The notes under the pieces: generated by a model
Database searches by the model: none
Seen by the model: the letters and a program-made list of their open reading frames with translations, nothing else
Told to the model about the DNA's origin: nothing
Position numbers and translations under genes: made by a program
In this document: positions 29,636-38,553 of the stretch, piece after piece
Layout: every line of letters begins with the position of its first letter
Position numbering within the stretch: the stretch's first letter is position 1
DNA from: Celeribacter baekdonensis B30
GTDB taxonomy: Bacteria > Pseudomonadota > Alphaproteobacteria > Rhodobacterales > Rhodobacteraceae
DNA length: 64,000 bases
Reading direction: 5' to 3'
Assembly: GCF_000299875.1 (NCBI RefSeq)
Contig: NZ_AMRK01000009.1
Coordinates: 62,001-126,000 of the forward strand

Positions 29636-29678
29636 TGCCTCCGAGAAATGATCCCCCGGATCATTTCTTTGGGAGGCA
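29636..29678. terminator. Long palindrome over the rimO stop codon
   Basis: TGCCTCC/GGAGGCA outer arms (29636-29642 and 29672-29678) and AGAAATGATCC/GGATCATTTCT inner arms form a near-continuous stem with a 3-base loop. It includes the last codons of rimO. It is likely the rimO terminator or mRNA end-protecting stem; there is no clear T-tract. Confidence 0.6.
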
Positions 29679-31082
29679 CCCCCACAAATCATACTCCCCG
29701 GCCTCATCCACCTCCACAGTCACCAAATCCCCAACACTCAGCCCCTCAGTCCCCGCATCAATAAACAGGTTGCCGTCGATCTCCGGCGCGTCCGCTTTGG
29801 TGCGGCAGGTGGCGATGCCGTCTTCGTCGATGTCATCCACGATGACCTGCATCCGCTGCCCGACTTTGGCCGCCAATTTGGCCTCGGAAATCGCTTGGGC
29901 GCGTTCCATGAACCGGTCCCAGCGCTCTTGTTTGACCTCGGGGGCCACATGATCGGGCAGGGCGTTCGAGCGCGCCCCCGCGACGTTTTCGTACTGAAAA
30001 CACCCGACCCGGTCCAATTGCGCCTCGTCCAACCAATCCAGCAGATATTCAAATTCCGCCTCGGTCTCGCCGGGGTAGCCGACGATGAACGTCGAGCGCA
30101 GGGTGATGTCCGGGCACATGCCGCGCCAGGCGGCGATTTCGTCCAGAACCTTGGCCGAGGCCGCAGGCCGCGCCATGCGTTTCAAAACATCCGGGTGGCC
30201 GTGTTGGAACGGGATGTCGAGGTAGGGCAGCACCGCGTTGCCCGCATCCGCCATCAAAGGGATCAACTCGCGCACATGCGGGTAGGGGTAGACGTAATGT
30301 AGCCGGACCCAAAGCTCATCGGCGGAGGCCAATTGGCCCAACTCGCGCGCCAGATCGGTGATGTGGCTGCGCACCTCGCGGTCTTTCCACGGATGGGTCG
30401 AATAGCGACGATCCAAGCCATAGGCAGAGGTGTCTTGCGAGATCACCAAGAGTTCTTTGACACCTGCCTCGACCAGTTTTTCCGCCTCGCGCAACACCGC
30501 ATGAACCGGACGCGAGGCCAATTTGCCGCGCATGTCCGGGATGATGCAGAATTTGCAGGCGTGGTTGCAGCCTTCGGAAATTTTCAGATAGCTGAAATGA
30601 CGCGGGGTCAGGCTTACGCCAGAAGCGGGCAGAAGGTCGATGAACGGATCGGGGGAGGGCGGCACGGCGCCGTGGACGGCATTCAAAACCTGCTCGTATT
30701 GATGCGGACCGGTGACCGCCAAAACTTTCGGGTGGACCCCGGTGATGTAGTCGGGCTCGGCGCCCAGACAGCCGGTGACGATGACCTTGCCGTTTTCCTG
30801 TAAGGCCTCGCCGATGGCCTCCAAACTCTCGGCTTTCGCCGAATCCAGGAACCCGCAAGTGTTCACGATGACCGCATCGGCCCCGGCATAATCGGCGCTG
30901 ATTTGATAGCCTTCGGCGCGCAGGCGCGTCAGGATGCGTTCGCTGTCGACCAAGGCTTTGGGGCAGCCCAAAGAGACCATCCCAATCGTGGGCTGGCCAT
31001 TGCGGTCCTCGGGGCGAGCGACAGTGTCAAACTGCGCTTTGGGCGCAAGATCGGGGCGGAGGTTGGGCGGGTTCTGACTCAT
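29661..31082 (-). CDS. rimO: Ribosomal protein S12 methylthiotransferase
   Basis: A 473-residue radical-SAM enzyme that methylthiolates an Asp of ribosomal protein S12. The MTTase domain holds the cluster cysteines C40, C76 and C105. The radical-SAM motif is CNHACKFC (C172, C176, C179), and a C-terminal TRAM domain starts near residue 405. Length is normal. It is divergent from the FadL-type gene, with a hairpin in the shared upstream region (31196-31228). Confidence 0.95.
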   Translation of the reverse strand: MSQNPPNLRPDLAPKAQFDTVARPEDRNGQPTIGMVSLGCPKALVDSERILTRLRAEGYQISADYAGADAVIVNTCGFLDSAKAESLEAIGEALQENGKVIVTGCLGAEPDYITGVHPKVLAVTGPHQYEQVLNAVHGAVPPSPDPFIDLLPASGVSLTPRHFSYLKISEGCNHACKFCIIPDMRGKLASRPVHAVLREAEKLVEAGVKELLVISQDTSAYGLDRRYSTHPWKDREVRSHITDLARELGQLASADELWVRLHYVYPYPHVRELIPLMADAGNAVLPYLDIPFQHGHPDVLKRMARPAASAKVLDEIAAWRGMCPDITLRSTFIVGYPGETEAEFEYLLDWLDEAQLDRVGCFQYENVAGARSNALPDHVAPEVKQERWDRFMERAQAISEAKLAAKVGQRMQVIVDDIDEDGIATCRTKADAPEIDGNLFIDAGTEGLSVGDLVTVEVDEAGEYDLWGCLPKK

Positions 31083-31195
31083 CCTCGCGATATACTCCGA
31101 ACGGGATGATCGGAAAAGCCCTGTTGCGTTGCCGCGTGCCTTGCGCTGCTACGCGGCGGAAAATTTTGTCGCATGGTTATAAATATTCGCATAAG

Positions 31196-31228
31196 TTTAT
31201 GGAGATCACGGCACTGTGATCCCATAAA
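31196..31228. promoter_or_regulatory. Hairpin in the rimO-FadL intergenic region
   Basis: Arms TTTATGG and CCATAAA plus GATCAC/GTGATC form a 13-pair stem with a single bulged A and a 6-base loop (GGCACT). It lies between divergent starts at 31082 and 31332 and may be an operator or a leader hairpin of the porin gene. Confidence 0.45.
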
Positions 31229-31331
31229 TAATATGCACAGCGTCGCGGGATGTTCGCGTGACGCGAATTCGGGCGCGATCACGCCGCAAGGAGGAGTGCG
31301 GTCGCATCCCCGAAAACAATGGAGGGAAAGA

Positions 31332-32600
31332 ATGTTCGTCAAAGACCAAACCCGTTTTGCGGGACCCGTCGTGCTGTGCCTGATGGCTGGCGCTTTGCCC
31401 CAAACCGCCAGCGCGACCGAAGGTTATTTTGCGCTGGGCTATGGCCCCGCCCAACGCGGTGTTGGGGGCGCCGGGGTGGCCTATTCTCAAGACGCCATGT
31501 CCGGCGCGATCAACCCGGCGAGTGTCGCCACTGTGGGCCGGGAAATGAGCCTTGGCCTTCAGGCATTTTCGCCAAGCCGTGGATTTACGGGTGACAGCAC
31601 GGGCTTTGTCCCCTCCGGCACCATCGACAGCGGCAAATCGTTTTTCCCCGTCCCCAACGCCGCCTATAACCTGCCGTTGTCGAACGGCGCGGTGGTCAAC
31701 TTTGCCGCCTATGGCAATGGCGGAATGAACACAAGCTATGATGCCGTGCCCAATGCCAATTGTGGCGGCGGCACGGGGGTGTTTTGCGGCGGAGAATCGG
31801 GGGTCGATCTGACTCAGCTTTTTGTCTCGGTCACCTATGCGCAAAAACTCGGGCGGCTGTCTTATGGCATCGCACCGACTTTGGCAGTGCAGGCGTTTGA
31901 GGCCAAAGGGCTTGCGGCGTTTTCCGGCATTTCCGTCGATCCAACCGCGCTCACCGACAATGGCTATGATTATTCCACCGGCCTCGGCCTGCGCGTTGGT
32001 CTGCAATATGAGCTGAGTGATCAACTGACCCTCGGTCTTTCGGCACAAACGAAATTCAATATGTCCGAGTTTGATAAATACGCCGGGCTGTTTGAGGGCG
32101 GGGGCGATTTTGACATCCCGCCCTCGGTCACCATTGGTCTGGCGTATCAACCGACCTCTGATCTGGCCTTGCTGCTGGATTACCAGAAAATCTTTTACTC
32201 CGATGCGCCCGCCGTGGCCAATCCCATGTCCTCAGGCGCGCTTGGTGCCGATGGCGGCGCGGGTTTTGGTTGGGAGGATGTCGAGGTGATCCGTTTGGGA
32301 GCGGAATGGAAGGCCTCGCCGGATATGACATGGCGTGTGGGCTATGCCCATGCGGCGAACCCGGTGGGCGCGGATGATGTGACCTTTGGCATCCTGGCTC
32401 CCGGTGTGGTCGAAGATCATTTTACGGTTGGCGGATCGCGTCAGATAAATGCACGCGACCGGATTGATTTTTCGCTCTCTTATGTACCGGAAAACACCGT
32501 CTCCGGCCCGGAAATGACCCCATTGGGACCAACGGGCGGCACGGTTGATTTGAACATGAGCCAAATCTCCGCTTCGATCGGCTGGACTCGCACCTTCTGA
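31332..32600 (+). CDS. FadL/OmpP1-family outer-membrane transporter
   Basis: 422 residues. A signal peptide (cleavage after ASA near residue 29) is followed by a beta-barrel typical of FadL: the early GYFALGYGPAQRGVGGAGVA region with the N-terminal hatch, many alternating aromatic strands, and a C-terminal phenylalanine (WTRTF). It probably passes long-chain fatty acids or other hydrophobic compounds across the outer membrane. The start has a GGAGGGAAAG site. A strong terminator follows the gene. Confidence 0.9.
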   Translation: MFVKDQTRFAGPVVLCLMAGALPQTASATEGYFALGYGPAQRGVGGAGVAYSQDAMSGAINPASVATVGREMSLGLQAFSPSRGFTGDSTGFVPSGTIDSGKSFFPVPNAAYNLPLSNGAVVNFAAYGNGGMNTSYDAVPNANCGGGTGVFCGGESGVDLTQLFVSVTYAQKLGRLSYGIAPTLAVQAFEAKGLAAFSGISVDPTALTDNGYDYSTGLGLRVGLQYELSDQLTLGLSAQTKFNMSEFDKYAGLFEGGGDFDIPPSVTIGLAYQPTSDLALLLDYQKIFYSDAPAVANPMSSGALGADGGAGFGWEDVEVIRLGAEWKASPDMTWRVGYAHAANPVGADDVTFGILAPGVVEDHFTVGGSRQINARDRIDFSLSYVPENTVSGPEMTPLGPTGGTVDLNMSQISASIGWTRTF

Positions 32601-32620
32601 TTTTTGCCACACCCCGAGAG

Positions 32621-32647
32621 AAGGGCGTCCGTTGGGGCGCCCTTTTT
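32621..32647 (+). terminator. Terminator after the FadL-type gene
   Basis: The stem AAGGGCG/CGCCCTT with a 9-base loop is followed by five T residues, 20 bases after the stop codon. Confidence 0.8.
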
Positions 32648-32784
32648 GCTGCGTTATGGGGCTGCGTTATGCAGGCTCCACTCGCGCGTCCCCGCACAAA
32701 TTCTGTGCGGCCAAATCGGGTGCCTTGATGCGCAGCTTGGCGTAGAGTGGACCAAACGTTCCCTCCCCAACGTAAGGTTTCACA

Positions 32785-34008
32785 ATGCTGGCCAACACCG
32801 ACACTCGCTACGGGCTGATCGCCCGTCTGTTTCACTGGGTCATCGCGCTTTTGATCCTGACCGATCTGGCGCTGGGCCTGATCGGCGAAAATACTCCGCG
32901 CACGGCGGACACGGCCGAGTTCCTTAAAACTCTCTATTCCGTACATAAAACCATCGGCGTCAGTGTTCTGTTTCTCGCCGTGTTGCGCATCCTTTGGGCG
33001 CTGACCCAGCCGCGCCCGGTGCCGGTGCATCCTGCGCGCCGGGCTGAGACGCTTTTGGCCGAGGTCATCCATTGGGCGCTTTATGGTGCGATCATCGTCA
33101 TGCCGCTGTCCGGTTGGGTGCTGCATTCGGCGGAAAGTGGCTTTGCGCCGATCCTTTGGCCCTTTGGCCAAAACCTGCCTTTCGTCGTTAAATCCGAAAC
33201 CCTTGCCCAGACGGCGGGCGCGGTGCATGGGCTGTCGGCTTTGGTGATCTACCTGACCGTTGGTCTGCACATCGCGGGGGCGCTCAAACATGCGGTGTTC
33301 GAACGCGATGGTGTTTTGGCGCGGATGCTCCAGGGGCGCGATGCCGGAACGCCGGGTCAAAGGGCCACCACGCCCCATGCCGTGCCGCCGCTGGTTGCGA
33401 TCGTGCTTTGGGCTGGGGTGATTGGCTTTGCGGTCTTTGGGCCGAAGCCGCCGATGCCGGAAGCCGAAGCCGCACAAATGCCGACCAGCGCGCCCGTCGC
33501 AACCGCCGCAGTTCCCACCTCTGACCTGCCCGCTTGGACCGTACAAGAGGGCAGTCTGGGGATCACCGTCATGCAAATGGGGGCGGGTGTCGAGGGCCGC
33601 TTTGCCACTTGGTCCGCCGCCATTGCCTATGACCCGGGCGCGGGCACGGGGGAGGTGTCGGTGACCATCGACACGACCTCGCTCACTCTTGGGTCGGTCA
33701 CCGCACAGGCGCAGGGGCCGGAGTTTTTCAACACCGCGACCTATGCCTCCGCCACCTTTGCCGGTCCGATCACCCGCACGGGGGCTGGGCCAGACCATCA
33801 GGTGGCGGGCATGCTGACCTTGGTCGGGCAAACAGTGCCTGTGACGCTCGATTTCACCCTGGATCTTGCAGGGGATACGGCGACGATGGCAGGACAAGCC
33901 ACCTTGGATCGCCGTGATTTCGGCATGGGCGCGGGGTATGCGGACGAATCAACCGTGGGCTATTCTGTCACCGTGGATGTCAGTCTGACCGCGACCCGTG
34001 CGCCCTGA
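32785..34008 (+). CDS. Cytochrome b561-YceI fusion protein
   Basis: 407 residues. The first ~185 residues are a four-helix b561 domain with paired histidines (RLFHWVIAL, SVHKTIG, VIHWALYG, AVHGLSAL). A linker with one further hydrophobic segment (about 194-214) and Ala/Pro-rich sequence leads to a YceI-type lipocalin-like domain (about 230-404, ending VGYSVTVDVSLTA). YceI binds isoprenoid lipids such as quinones, so the fusion would place a quinone-binding domain in the periplasm next to a membrane cytochrome. A separate YceI gene lies next door. Confidence 0.9.
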   Translation: MLANTDTRYGLIARLFHWVIALLILTDLALGLIGENTPRTADTAEFLKTLYSVHKTIGVSVLFLAVLRILWALTQPRPVPVHPARRAETLLAEVIHWALYGAIIVMPLSGWVLHSAESGFAPILWPFGQNLPFVVKSETLAQTAGAVHGLSALVIYLTVGLHIAGALKHAVFERDGVLARMLQGRDAGTPGQRATTPHAVPPLVAIVLWAGVIGFAVFGPKPPMPEAEAAQMPTSAPVATAAVPTSDLPAWTVQEGSLGITVMQMGAGVEGRFATWSAAIAYDPGAGTGEVSVTIDTTSLTLGSVTAQAQGPEFFNTATYASATFAGPITRTGAGPDHQVAGMLTLVGQTVPVTLDFTLDLAGDTATMAGQATLDRRDFGMGAGYADESTVGYSVTVDVSLTATRAP

Positions 34009-34032
34009 GCGGGGCGTTTCGGCGCAATAGAA

Positions 34033-34071
34033 AAGGCCGCTGGAGTGATCCAGGAGTGATCCAGCGGCCTT
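34033..34071. terminator. Bidirectional terminator between the two YceI genes
   Basis: A 12-pair stem AAGGCCGCTGGA / TCCAGCGGCCTT encloses a duplicated GGAGTGATCCA. It lies between converging genes, with short A and T runs. Confidence 0.8.
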
Positions 34072-34099
34072 CTTTATGTCTGTGGCGTCGGGAGGGGGC

Positions 34100-34675
34100 T
34101 TATTCAGCCTGCATCGCCTCGATGGAAATTTCGATCTGAACCTCGTCAGAGATATAGGGCGTGTACATGCCCATGTCGAAGTCGGAGCGCAGCACGGAGG
34201 TCTCGGCGTCAAAGCCAACCCAAGGTTTGCCGGCCATCGGGTGATCGCCCATCTGGGTCATTTCCGCATCCAAAACCACCGATTTGGTGATGCCGTTGAT
34301 GGTCAGATCGCCGGTGATTTTGCCTTCGGTTTCGCCGGTCACTTCGATGCCGGTGGAGGTGAAGGAAATCGTCGGGTTGGCCTCTGCGCCAAAGAAATCG
34401 TCGGTCAGGAAGTGCGCAGTGCGTTCGGCCCAACCGGTGTAAAGGCTGTCGGTCGGGAAGGCGACGGTGACAGAGGAGGCGGCGGCGTCTGCGGCGTCAA
34501 ACATGATTTCGCCGTCAAAGCCCGAAAACACGCCGGTGGTGGTCGAAAAGCCCAAGTGCTCATAGGTGAACACGATTTGGCTGTGCGAGGCGTCGAGCAC
34601 GTATTTCACCGGCTCTGCGGAAGCCGCAGCGCCAAGGCCAAGGATCAGGGCGGAGGACAACAGGATAGATTTCAT
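34100..34675 (-). CDS. Periplasmic YceI-family protein
   Basis: 191 residues with a clear signal peptide (MKSILLSSALILGLGAAASA, cleaved before EPVKYV). The YceI pattern is evident: YVLDASHSQIVFTYEHLG, FTSTGIEVTGE, and a C-terminal DEVQIEISIEA. YceI proteins form a lipocalin-like barrel that binds a polyisoprenoid, and can be induced by alkaline or osmotic stress. The neighbouring fusion carries a related domain, so the two may share a lipid. Confidence 0.93.
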   Translation of the reverse strand: MKSILLSSALILGLGAAASAEPVKYVLDASHSQIVFTYEHLGFSTTTGVFSGFDGEIMFDAADAAASSVTVAFPTDSLYTGWAERTAHFLTDDFFGAEANPTISFTSTGIEVTGETEGKITGDLTINGITKSVVLDAEMTQMGDHPMAGKPWVGFDAETSVLRSDFDMGMYTPYISDEVQIEISIEAMQAE

Positions 34676-34843
34676 ACGAAACTCTCTTTGATAAGGGGTT
34701 GTTTGTGTTGCGATGCAACAAATCTAAGCGCCCGTGGAGTTTACACAATTCCACAGGGTCAAACAGAATTTGTGCACAGACGAACGATCATCGGCGGGTA
34801 TTTGCGGATAGCTGTGCAAATACCAACCAACTGCCCGCTGAAT

Positions 34844-35605
34844 TTAGGATTTAAGCCGCCATCCGGTTTTGAAAATCCACCCGATCACCGCAAGGCAGAG
34901 TGCCAAAAACACCGTGATCGCCGCCAAGGAGAGGGTCACAGGCACATCTGCGACGTCAAAAAACGCCCAGCGGAAGCCTGAGATCAGGTACAGAACCGGA
35001 TTGAATTTCACCACGACCTGCCAAATCCCCGGCAACATCGCGGCGGAATAAAACGCGCCGCCGAGGAAGACCAAAGGCGTGACCACCAACATTGGCACGA
35101 TGTTGAGCTGTTCAAAACTTTTCGCCCAGATGCCCAAGATAAAGCCCAAAAGCGAGAAACTCAGCGCCGTCAGAATCAAAAACACCATGGCCCAGATTGG
35201 ATGGACGATGTGGAGATCGACAAAGACAAAGGAAGTGGCGATGATCAGCACCGCCACGAACAGGCTCTTGGTCGCTGCCGCGCCGACAAAACCCATGACG
35301 ATTTCGAAAAATGACACGGGGGCAGAGAAAAGTTCAAAGATCGTGCCGGTGAATTTCGGGAAATAAATGCCGAAAGAGGCGTTGGCAATGGATTGTTGTA
35401 GCACCGACAACATCACCAGGCCGGGGACGATAAAAGCGCCATAAGCGATGCCTTCGACCGTGTCGATCCGCCCGCCGATGGCCGCGCCAAAGACCACGAA
35501 ATAGAGCACGGTGGACAGAACCGGGCTGAGAATGGATTGATAGATGGTGCGGAAAAACCGCGTCATTTCAAAGCGGTAAATTGCACCAATCGCGCGCCAG
35601 TTCAT
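34844..35605 (-). CDS. ABC-2 type transporter permease
   Basis: 253 residues with six hydrophobic segments. The ABC-2 pattern reads [20 protein letters not shown] in the middle and [15 protein letters not shown] near the end. It overlaps the ATPase gene by 4 bases, so together they form a YadGH-like exporter. A second, similar permease lies at 37679, beyond gcrA. The substrate is unknown. Confidence 0.9.
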   Translation of the reverse strand: MNWRAIGAIYRFEMTRFFRTIYQSILSPVLSTVLYFVVFGAAIGGRIDTVEGIAYGAFIVPGLVMLSVLQQSIANASFGIYFPKFTGTIFELFSAPVSFFEIVMGFVGAAATKSLFVAVLIIATSFVFVDLHIVHPIWAMVFLILTALSFSLLGFILGIWAKSFEQLNIVPMLVVTPLVFLGGAFYSAAMLPGIWQVVVKFNPVLYLISGFRWAFFDVADVPVTLSLAAITVFLALCLAVIGWIFKTGWRLKS

Positions 35606-36528
35606 GCCTTTTCCTCCACCAGATCAAGGAACACATCCTCAAGGCTGCTTTTTGTGCTGTCGAGATCGCGCACATGAATGCCCTCGGCGGCCAGATCGGT
35701 GATCAACCGGGTGATCCCGGTGCGCGCCTCGCGGGTGTCATAGGCATAGGACAGCTGTTTTCCGTCTTCGGAGCGGCTCAGATCATAATCGGCGAGGCTT
35801 TCGGGCAGAGTTGCGAGCGGTGCGCCCAAATCCAGTGTCAAAACCTTGCGGCCAAAGCTTTGCATCAACTGGGTTTTGTCCTCGACCAAAAGAATCGACC
35901 CTTTGTTGATCACCGCCACGCGGTCGGCCATTTCTTCGGCCTCTTCGATATAATGCGTAGTCAAAATCACTGTCACGCCAGTGTTGCGCAGATCGCCGAC
36001 CACTTTCCACATGTCGCGGCGCAGATTGACGTCAACGCCTGCCGTCGGTTCGTCCAAAAACAACACTTCGGGATTGTGACTGAGCGCCTTGGCGATCATC
36101 ACCCGGCGTTTCATCCCGCCAGACAACTCTTTGCATTGATTGTCTTTTTTATCCCAAAGCGACAGGGATTTGAGCACATTTTCGATATGGGCATCGTCGC
36201 GGGGCAGGCCAAACAACCCGCGTGTAAACCGCACCGAATTCCACACCGTCTCAAACAGATCGAGCGCCAGTTCTTGCGGCACCAATCCGATCAAACGGCG
36301 GGCGCGACGCGGCTCTTTGGCCACGTCAAACCCGCCGACCAAGGCCTGTCCCGAAGAGATCGTGACCAGCCCACAGACCGCGCCGATCAGCGTGGTTTTG
36401 CCCGCGCCATTGGGGCCGAGCAGGGCAATGATTTCGCCTTTTTCAATGTCTAAAGACACGCCTTTGAGCGCTTCAAAGCCGTTGTCATAGGATTTCTTCA
36501 GATCGCGAATGGAGATGATGGCTGCCAT
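35602..36528 (-). CDS. ABC transporter ATP-binding protein
   Basis: 308 residues. Walker [10 protein letters not shown] (about residues 38-46), the signature ELSGGMKRR, Walker [13 protein letters not shown] and the H-loop [10 protein letters not shown] are all present. The C-terminal ~70 residues form the extension seen in YadG/DrrA-like exporters. The start at 36528 ([12 protein letters not shown]) has AAGAGGA upstream. It is cotranscribed and translationally coupled with the downstream permease gene. Confidence 0.94.
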   Translation of the reverse strand: MAAIISIRDLKKSYDNGFEALKGVSLDIEKGEIIALLGPNGAGKTTLIGAVCGLVTISSGQALVGGFDVAKEPRRARRLIGLVPQELALDLFETVWNSVRFTRGLFGLPRDDAHIENVLKSLSLWDKKDNQCKELSGGMKRRVMIAKALSHNPEVLFLDEPTAGVDVNLRRDMWKVVGDLRNTGVTVILTTHYIEEAEEMADRVAVINKGSILLVEDKTQLMQSFGRKVLTLDLGAPLATLPESLADYDLSRSEDGKQLSYAYDTREARTGITRLITDLAAEGIHVRDLDSTKSSLEDVFLDLVEEKA

Positions 36529-36856
36529 GTCGGTCCTCTTTATTGGGGTGCTCTCTAAATAGGGGGTGTTTTCAGTGAAGCAAGCGCGCAGAGTGGCAGG
36601 GTGCGGTGGTCTAAAATGCACAGCCATGATCGTTGGGCGCCGCGCACAGGTCGAAAAGTCGGGCAACCTTTACCACATAAACATATAGAGCCGCTTGTTA
36701 AAAACGGCCCTTTAAAGCGTTCCGCCATAAACCCGATTTCACGGGCTTATGGCGGAACGCCCACAACATTGATTAGTCTGGCAGCGTCAGGCCTTTCCCC
36801 CGTTTCAGGTTAAAGGCGTGACGCTTTAATAACGTGTTTCAAGAGGTTGCGTCGCG
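36529..36856. other. Intergenic region with a strong palindrome
   Basis: No gene was found. It holds the palindrome at 36717-36760 and a weaker TTAAAG...CTTTAA dyad near 36809-36828. Part of the region would be the 3' end of the gcrA transcript. Confidence 0.5.
36717..36760. repeat. Long inverted repeat downstream of gcrA
   Basis: Perfect 14-base arms GCGTTCCGCCATAA and TTATGGCGGAACGC enclose a second stem CCCG/CGGG. The near-continuous 18-pair hairpin is longer than a usual terminator and resembles a REP-like or small mobile palindrome. It could also end the gcrA transcript. Confidence 0.6.
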
Positions 36857-37447
36857 TTAGCGACGGCGGTCTCGGCGCGATGACATCGGTTGAAACGCCA
36901 CGCCCACATGCGCCTCGCAATAGGGTTTACCCGCCTGAGAAGGTAGGCCGCAGAACCAAAAATCCTCGGTTGCCGGATCGCCGATCGGCCACTTGCAGGT
37001 TTTCTCGGTCAGTTCCATCACGGAAATCCGTTTGGCCTTTTTCTCGACTTCGCTGACCTTTGCCAGCGCCTCAGCCGGAATTTCATTGGCCGAGGGTTGT
37101 GGCGGCAAGGGCTGCCCCGCCGGAATGATCTGGCGGCGCGCCGCACTCATCGGTTTAGGTGCGGGCTCTGCTGCGGGCTCGATCTCTTTTTCCACAGGCG
37201 CGTCCGCCTTGGTTTTGAGTTCGGGTTTGGGTTTGGGGGCGGGTTTGGGTTTGGGGGCCGGGCTTGCCGCCGCCGGTTTGGCCGCAGCACCCGTCGTGCC
37301 CGCACGGTTCGAGAGGCCCAAACGGTGGACCTTGCCGATCACCGCGTTGCGCGTCACACCGCCAAGCTCCTTGGCGATTTGTGAGGCGGATTGACCCTCC
37401 CCCCACATTTTTTTCAAAGTTTCGACGCGCTCATCGGTCCAGGACAT
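36857..37447 (-). CDS. gcrA: GcrA cell-cycle regulator
   Basis: 196 residues. The DNA-binding N-terminus (MSWTDERVETLKKMWGEGQ, then VTRNAVIGKVHRLGLSNRAG) is the GcrA signature. A low-complexity Pro/Lys/Ala linker (about 55-100) leads to a C-terminal domain that binds sigma70 in Caulobacter (CKWPIGDPATEDFWFCG, with metal-site-like Cys). GcrA works with CcrM methylation at GANTC sites; none is obvious in its own promoter. It lies between two ABC-2 transporter loci. Confidence 0.95.
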   Translation of the reverse strand: MSWTDERVETLKKMWGEGQSASQIAKELGGVTRNAVIGKVHRLGLSNRAGTTGAAAKPAAASPAPKPKPAPKPKPELKTKADAPVEKEIEPAAEPAPKPMSAARRQIIPAGQPLPPQPSANEIPAEALAKVSEVEKKAKRISVMELTEKTCKWPIGDPATEDFWFCGLPSQAGKPYCEAHVGVAFQPMSSRRDRRR

Positions 37448-37678
37448 GATGCTTCCTTCGGTTGTCTTGCGGCATATGGTGGCCTTTCGGCTCAGCCAAA
37501 CCGCGAAAAGCGCCCCTGCACAACCCGTTTGCAGGCAGGACCGCTTGAGAATTCGTGTTGACCCCTATTTTAAACACACCGCTTGCGGTTACAAGCGGGC
37601 GCGGGCGGAAATCGTAATACGGGTTTCCACACGCGGCGTCCTTTGGGGCAAAACGGGTTATAGCAAGGGAGAGCGGCA

Positions 37679-38491
37679 ATGGAAATGGCACATAATGAGG
37701 TGCAAATGGGGGTGCGGCGGTTTGGTCGGGTCAATTGGCTTGGCCTTTACACACTGGCGATGCGCGAAGTGCGCCGCTTTGCCACCGTCTGGACCCAAAC
37801 GCTTTTGGCGCCTTTGGTCACGGCTGCGCTGTTCTTGACGATTTTCTCCCTCGCCATCGGCCCGTCGCGCGGGGACGTCATGGGGGTGCCCTTCGTGCAT
37901 TTCCTTGCGCCGGGCATCTTGACCATGACCGTGATCCAAAACGCCTTTGCCAACACCTCTTCCTCGATTGTGATCTCAAAGGTTCAGGGCAACATTGTCG
38001 ACACCTTGATGCCGCCGCTCTCGCCGATTGAATTGGTCCTGGGCTATCTGGCCGGGGGATTGGCGCGGGGGCTGTTCGTCGCCGTGGCAATCTGGTTGGG
38101 CATGGCGCTTGTTGTCGGGCTTGGTCTGGCACATCCGTTTTTTGCGCTCGCCTTTATCGCGTTGGGGGCGCTGTTTTTGGGGGCTTTGGGCATTTTGGCC
38201 GGGGTCGTGTCGCAGAAATTCGACCAAATGGCCGCGATCACCAATTTCATCATCACGCCGCTCTCCTTCCTCTCCGGCACCTTCTATTCGGTCGAAAGCC
38301 TGCCGCAGTGGTTCCGCGTCATCACCCATCTCAATCCGGTGTTTTACCTGATTGACGGGGTGCGTTTTGGCATCATTGGCCGTTCGGACAGCTCGCCATG
38401 GCTTGGCATTGTGGTGATGGGCGTCGTGACGGCGGCACTGATTTTCACCTGTTGGGTCTTGTTCAAACGCGGCACCAAGTTGAAATCCTAA
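37679..38491 (+). CDS. Second ABC-2 type permease
   Basis: 270 residues with six hydrophobic segments. The same ABC-2 pattern as the permease at 34844: PGILTMTVIQNAFANTSSSI and LSGTFYSVESLPQWFR, with an LNPVFYLIDGVRF stretch that matches [13 protein letters not shown] there. The two are paralogues. No ATPase gene adjoins this copy, so it may use the ATPase at 35602. The ATG at 37679 has a GGAGAG site nearby; 37706 is another possible start. Confidence 0.88.
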   Translation: MEMAHNEVQMGVRRFGRVNWLGLYTLAMREVRRFATVWTQTLLAPLVTAALFLTIFSLAIGPSRGDVMGVPFVHFLAPGILTMTVIQNAFANTSSSIVISKVQGNIVDTLMPPLSPIELVLGYLAGGLARGLFVAVAIWLGMALVVGLGLAHPFFALAFIALGALFLGALGILAGVVSQKFDQMAAITNFIITPLSFLSGTFYSVESLPQWFRVITHLNPVFYLIDGVRFGIIGRSDSSPWLGIVVMGVVTAALIFTCWVLFKRGTKLKS

Positions 38492-38553
38492 GCGCCAAAT
38501 TTTGGCCTAATTCACCATTTATATACCATGGCATTATCTTGTTTAGGTGTGCC

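Noticed and set aside
34772-34780. Single DnaA-box-like TTGTGCACA near the YceI promoter
   Set aside because: It is isolated with no second close match nearby, unlike the cluster at 8909-8983.
37189-37197. DnaA-box-like TTTTCCACA
   Set aside because: It is a single copy inside the gcrA coding sequence.
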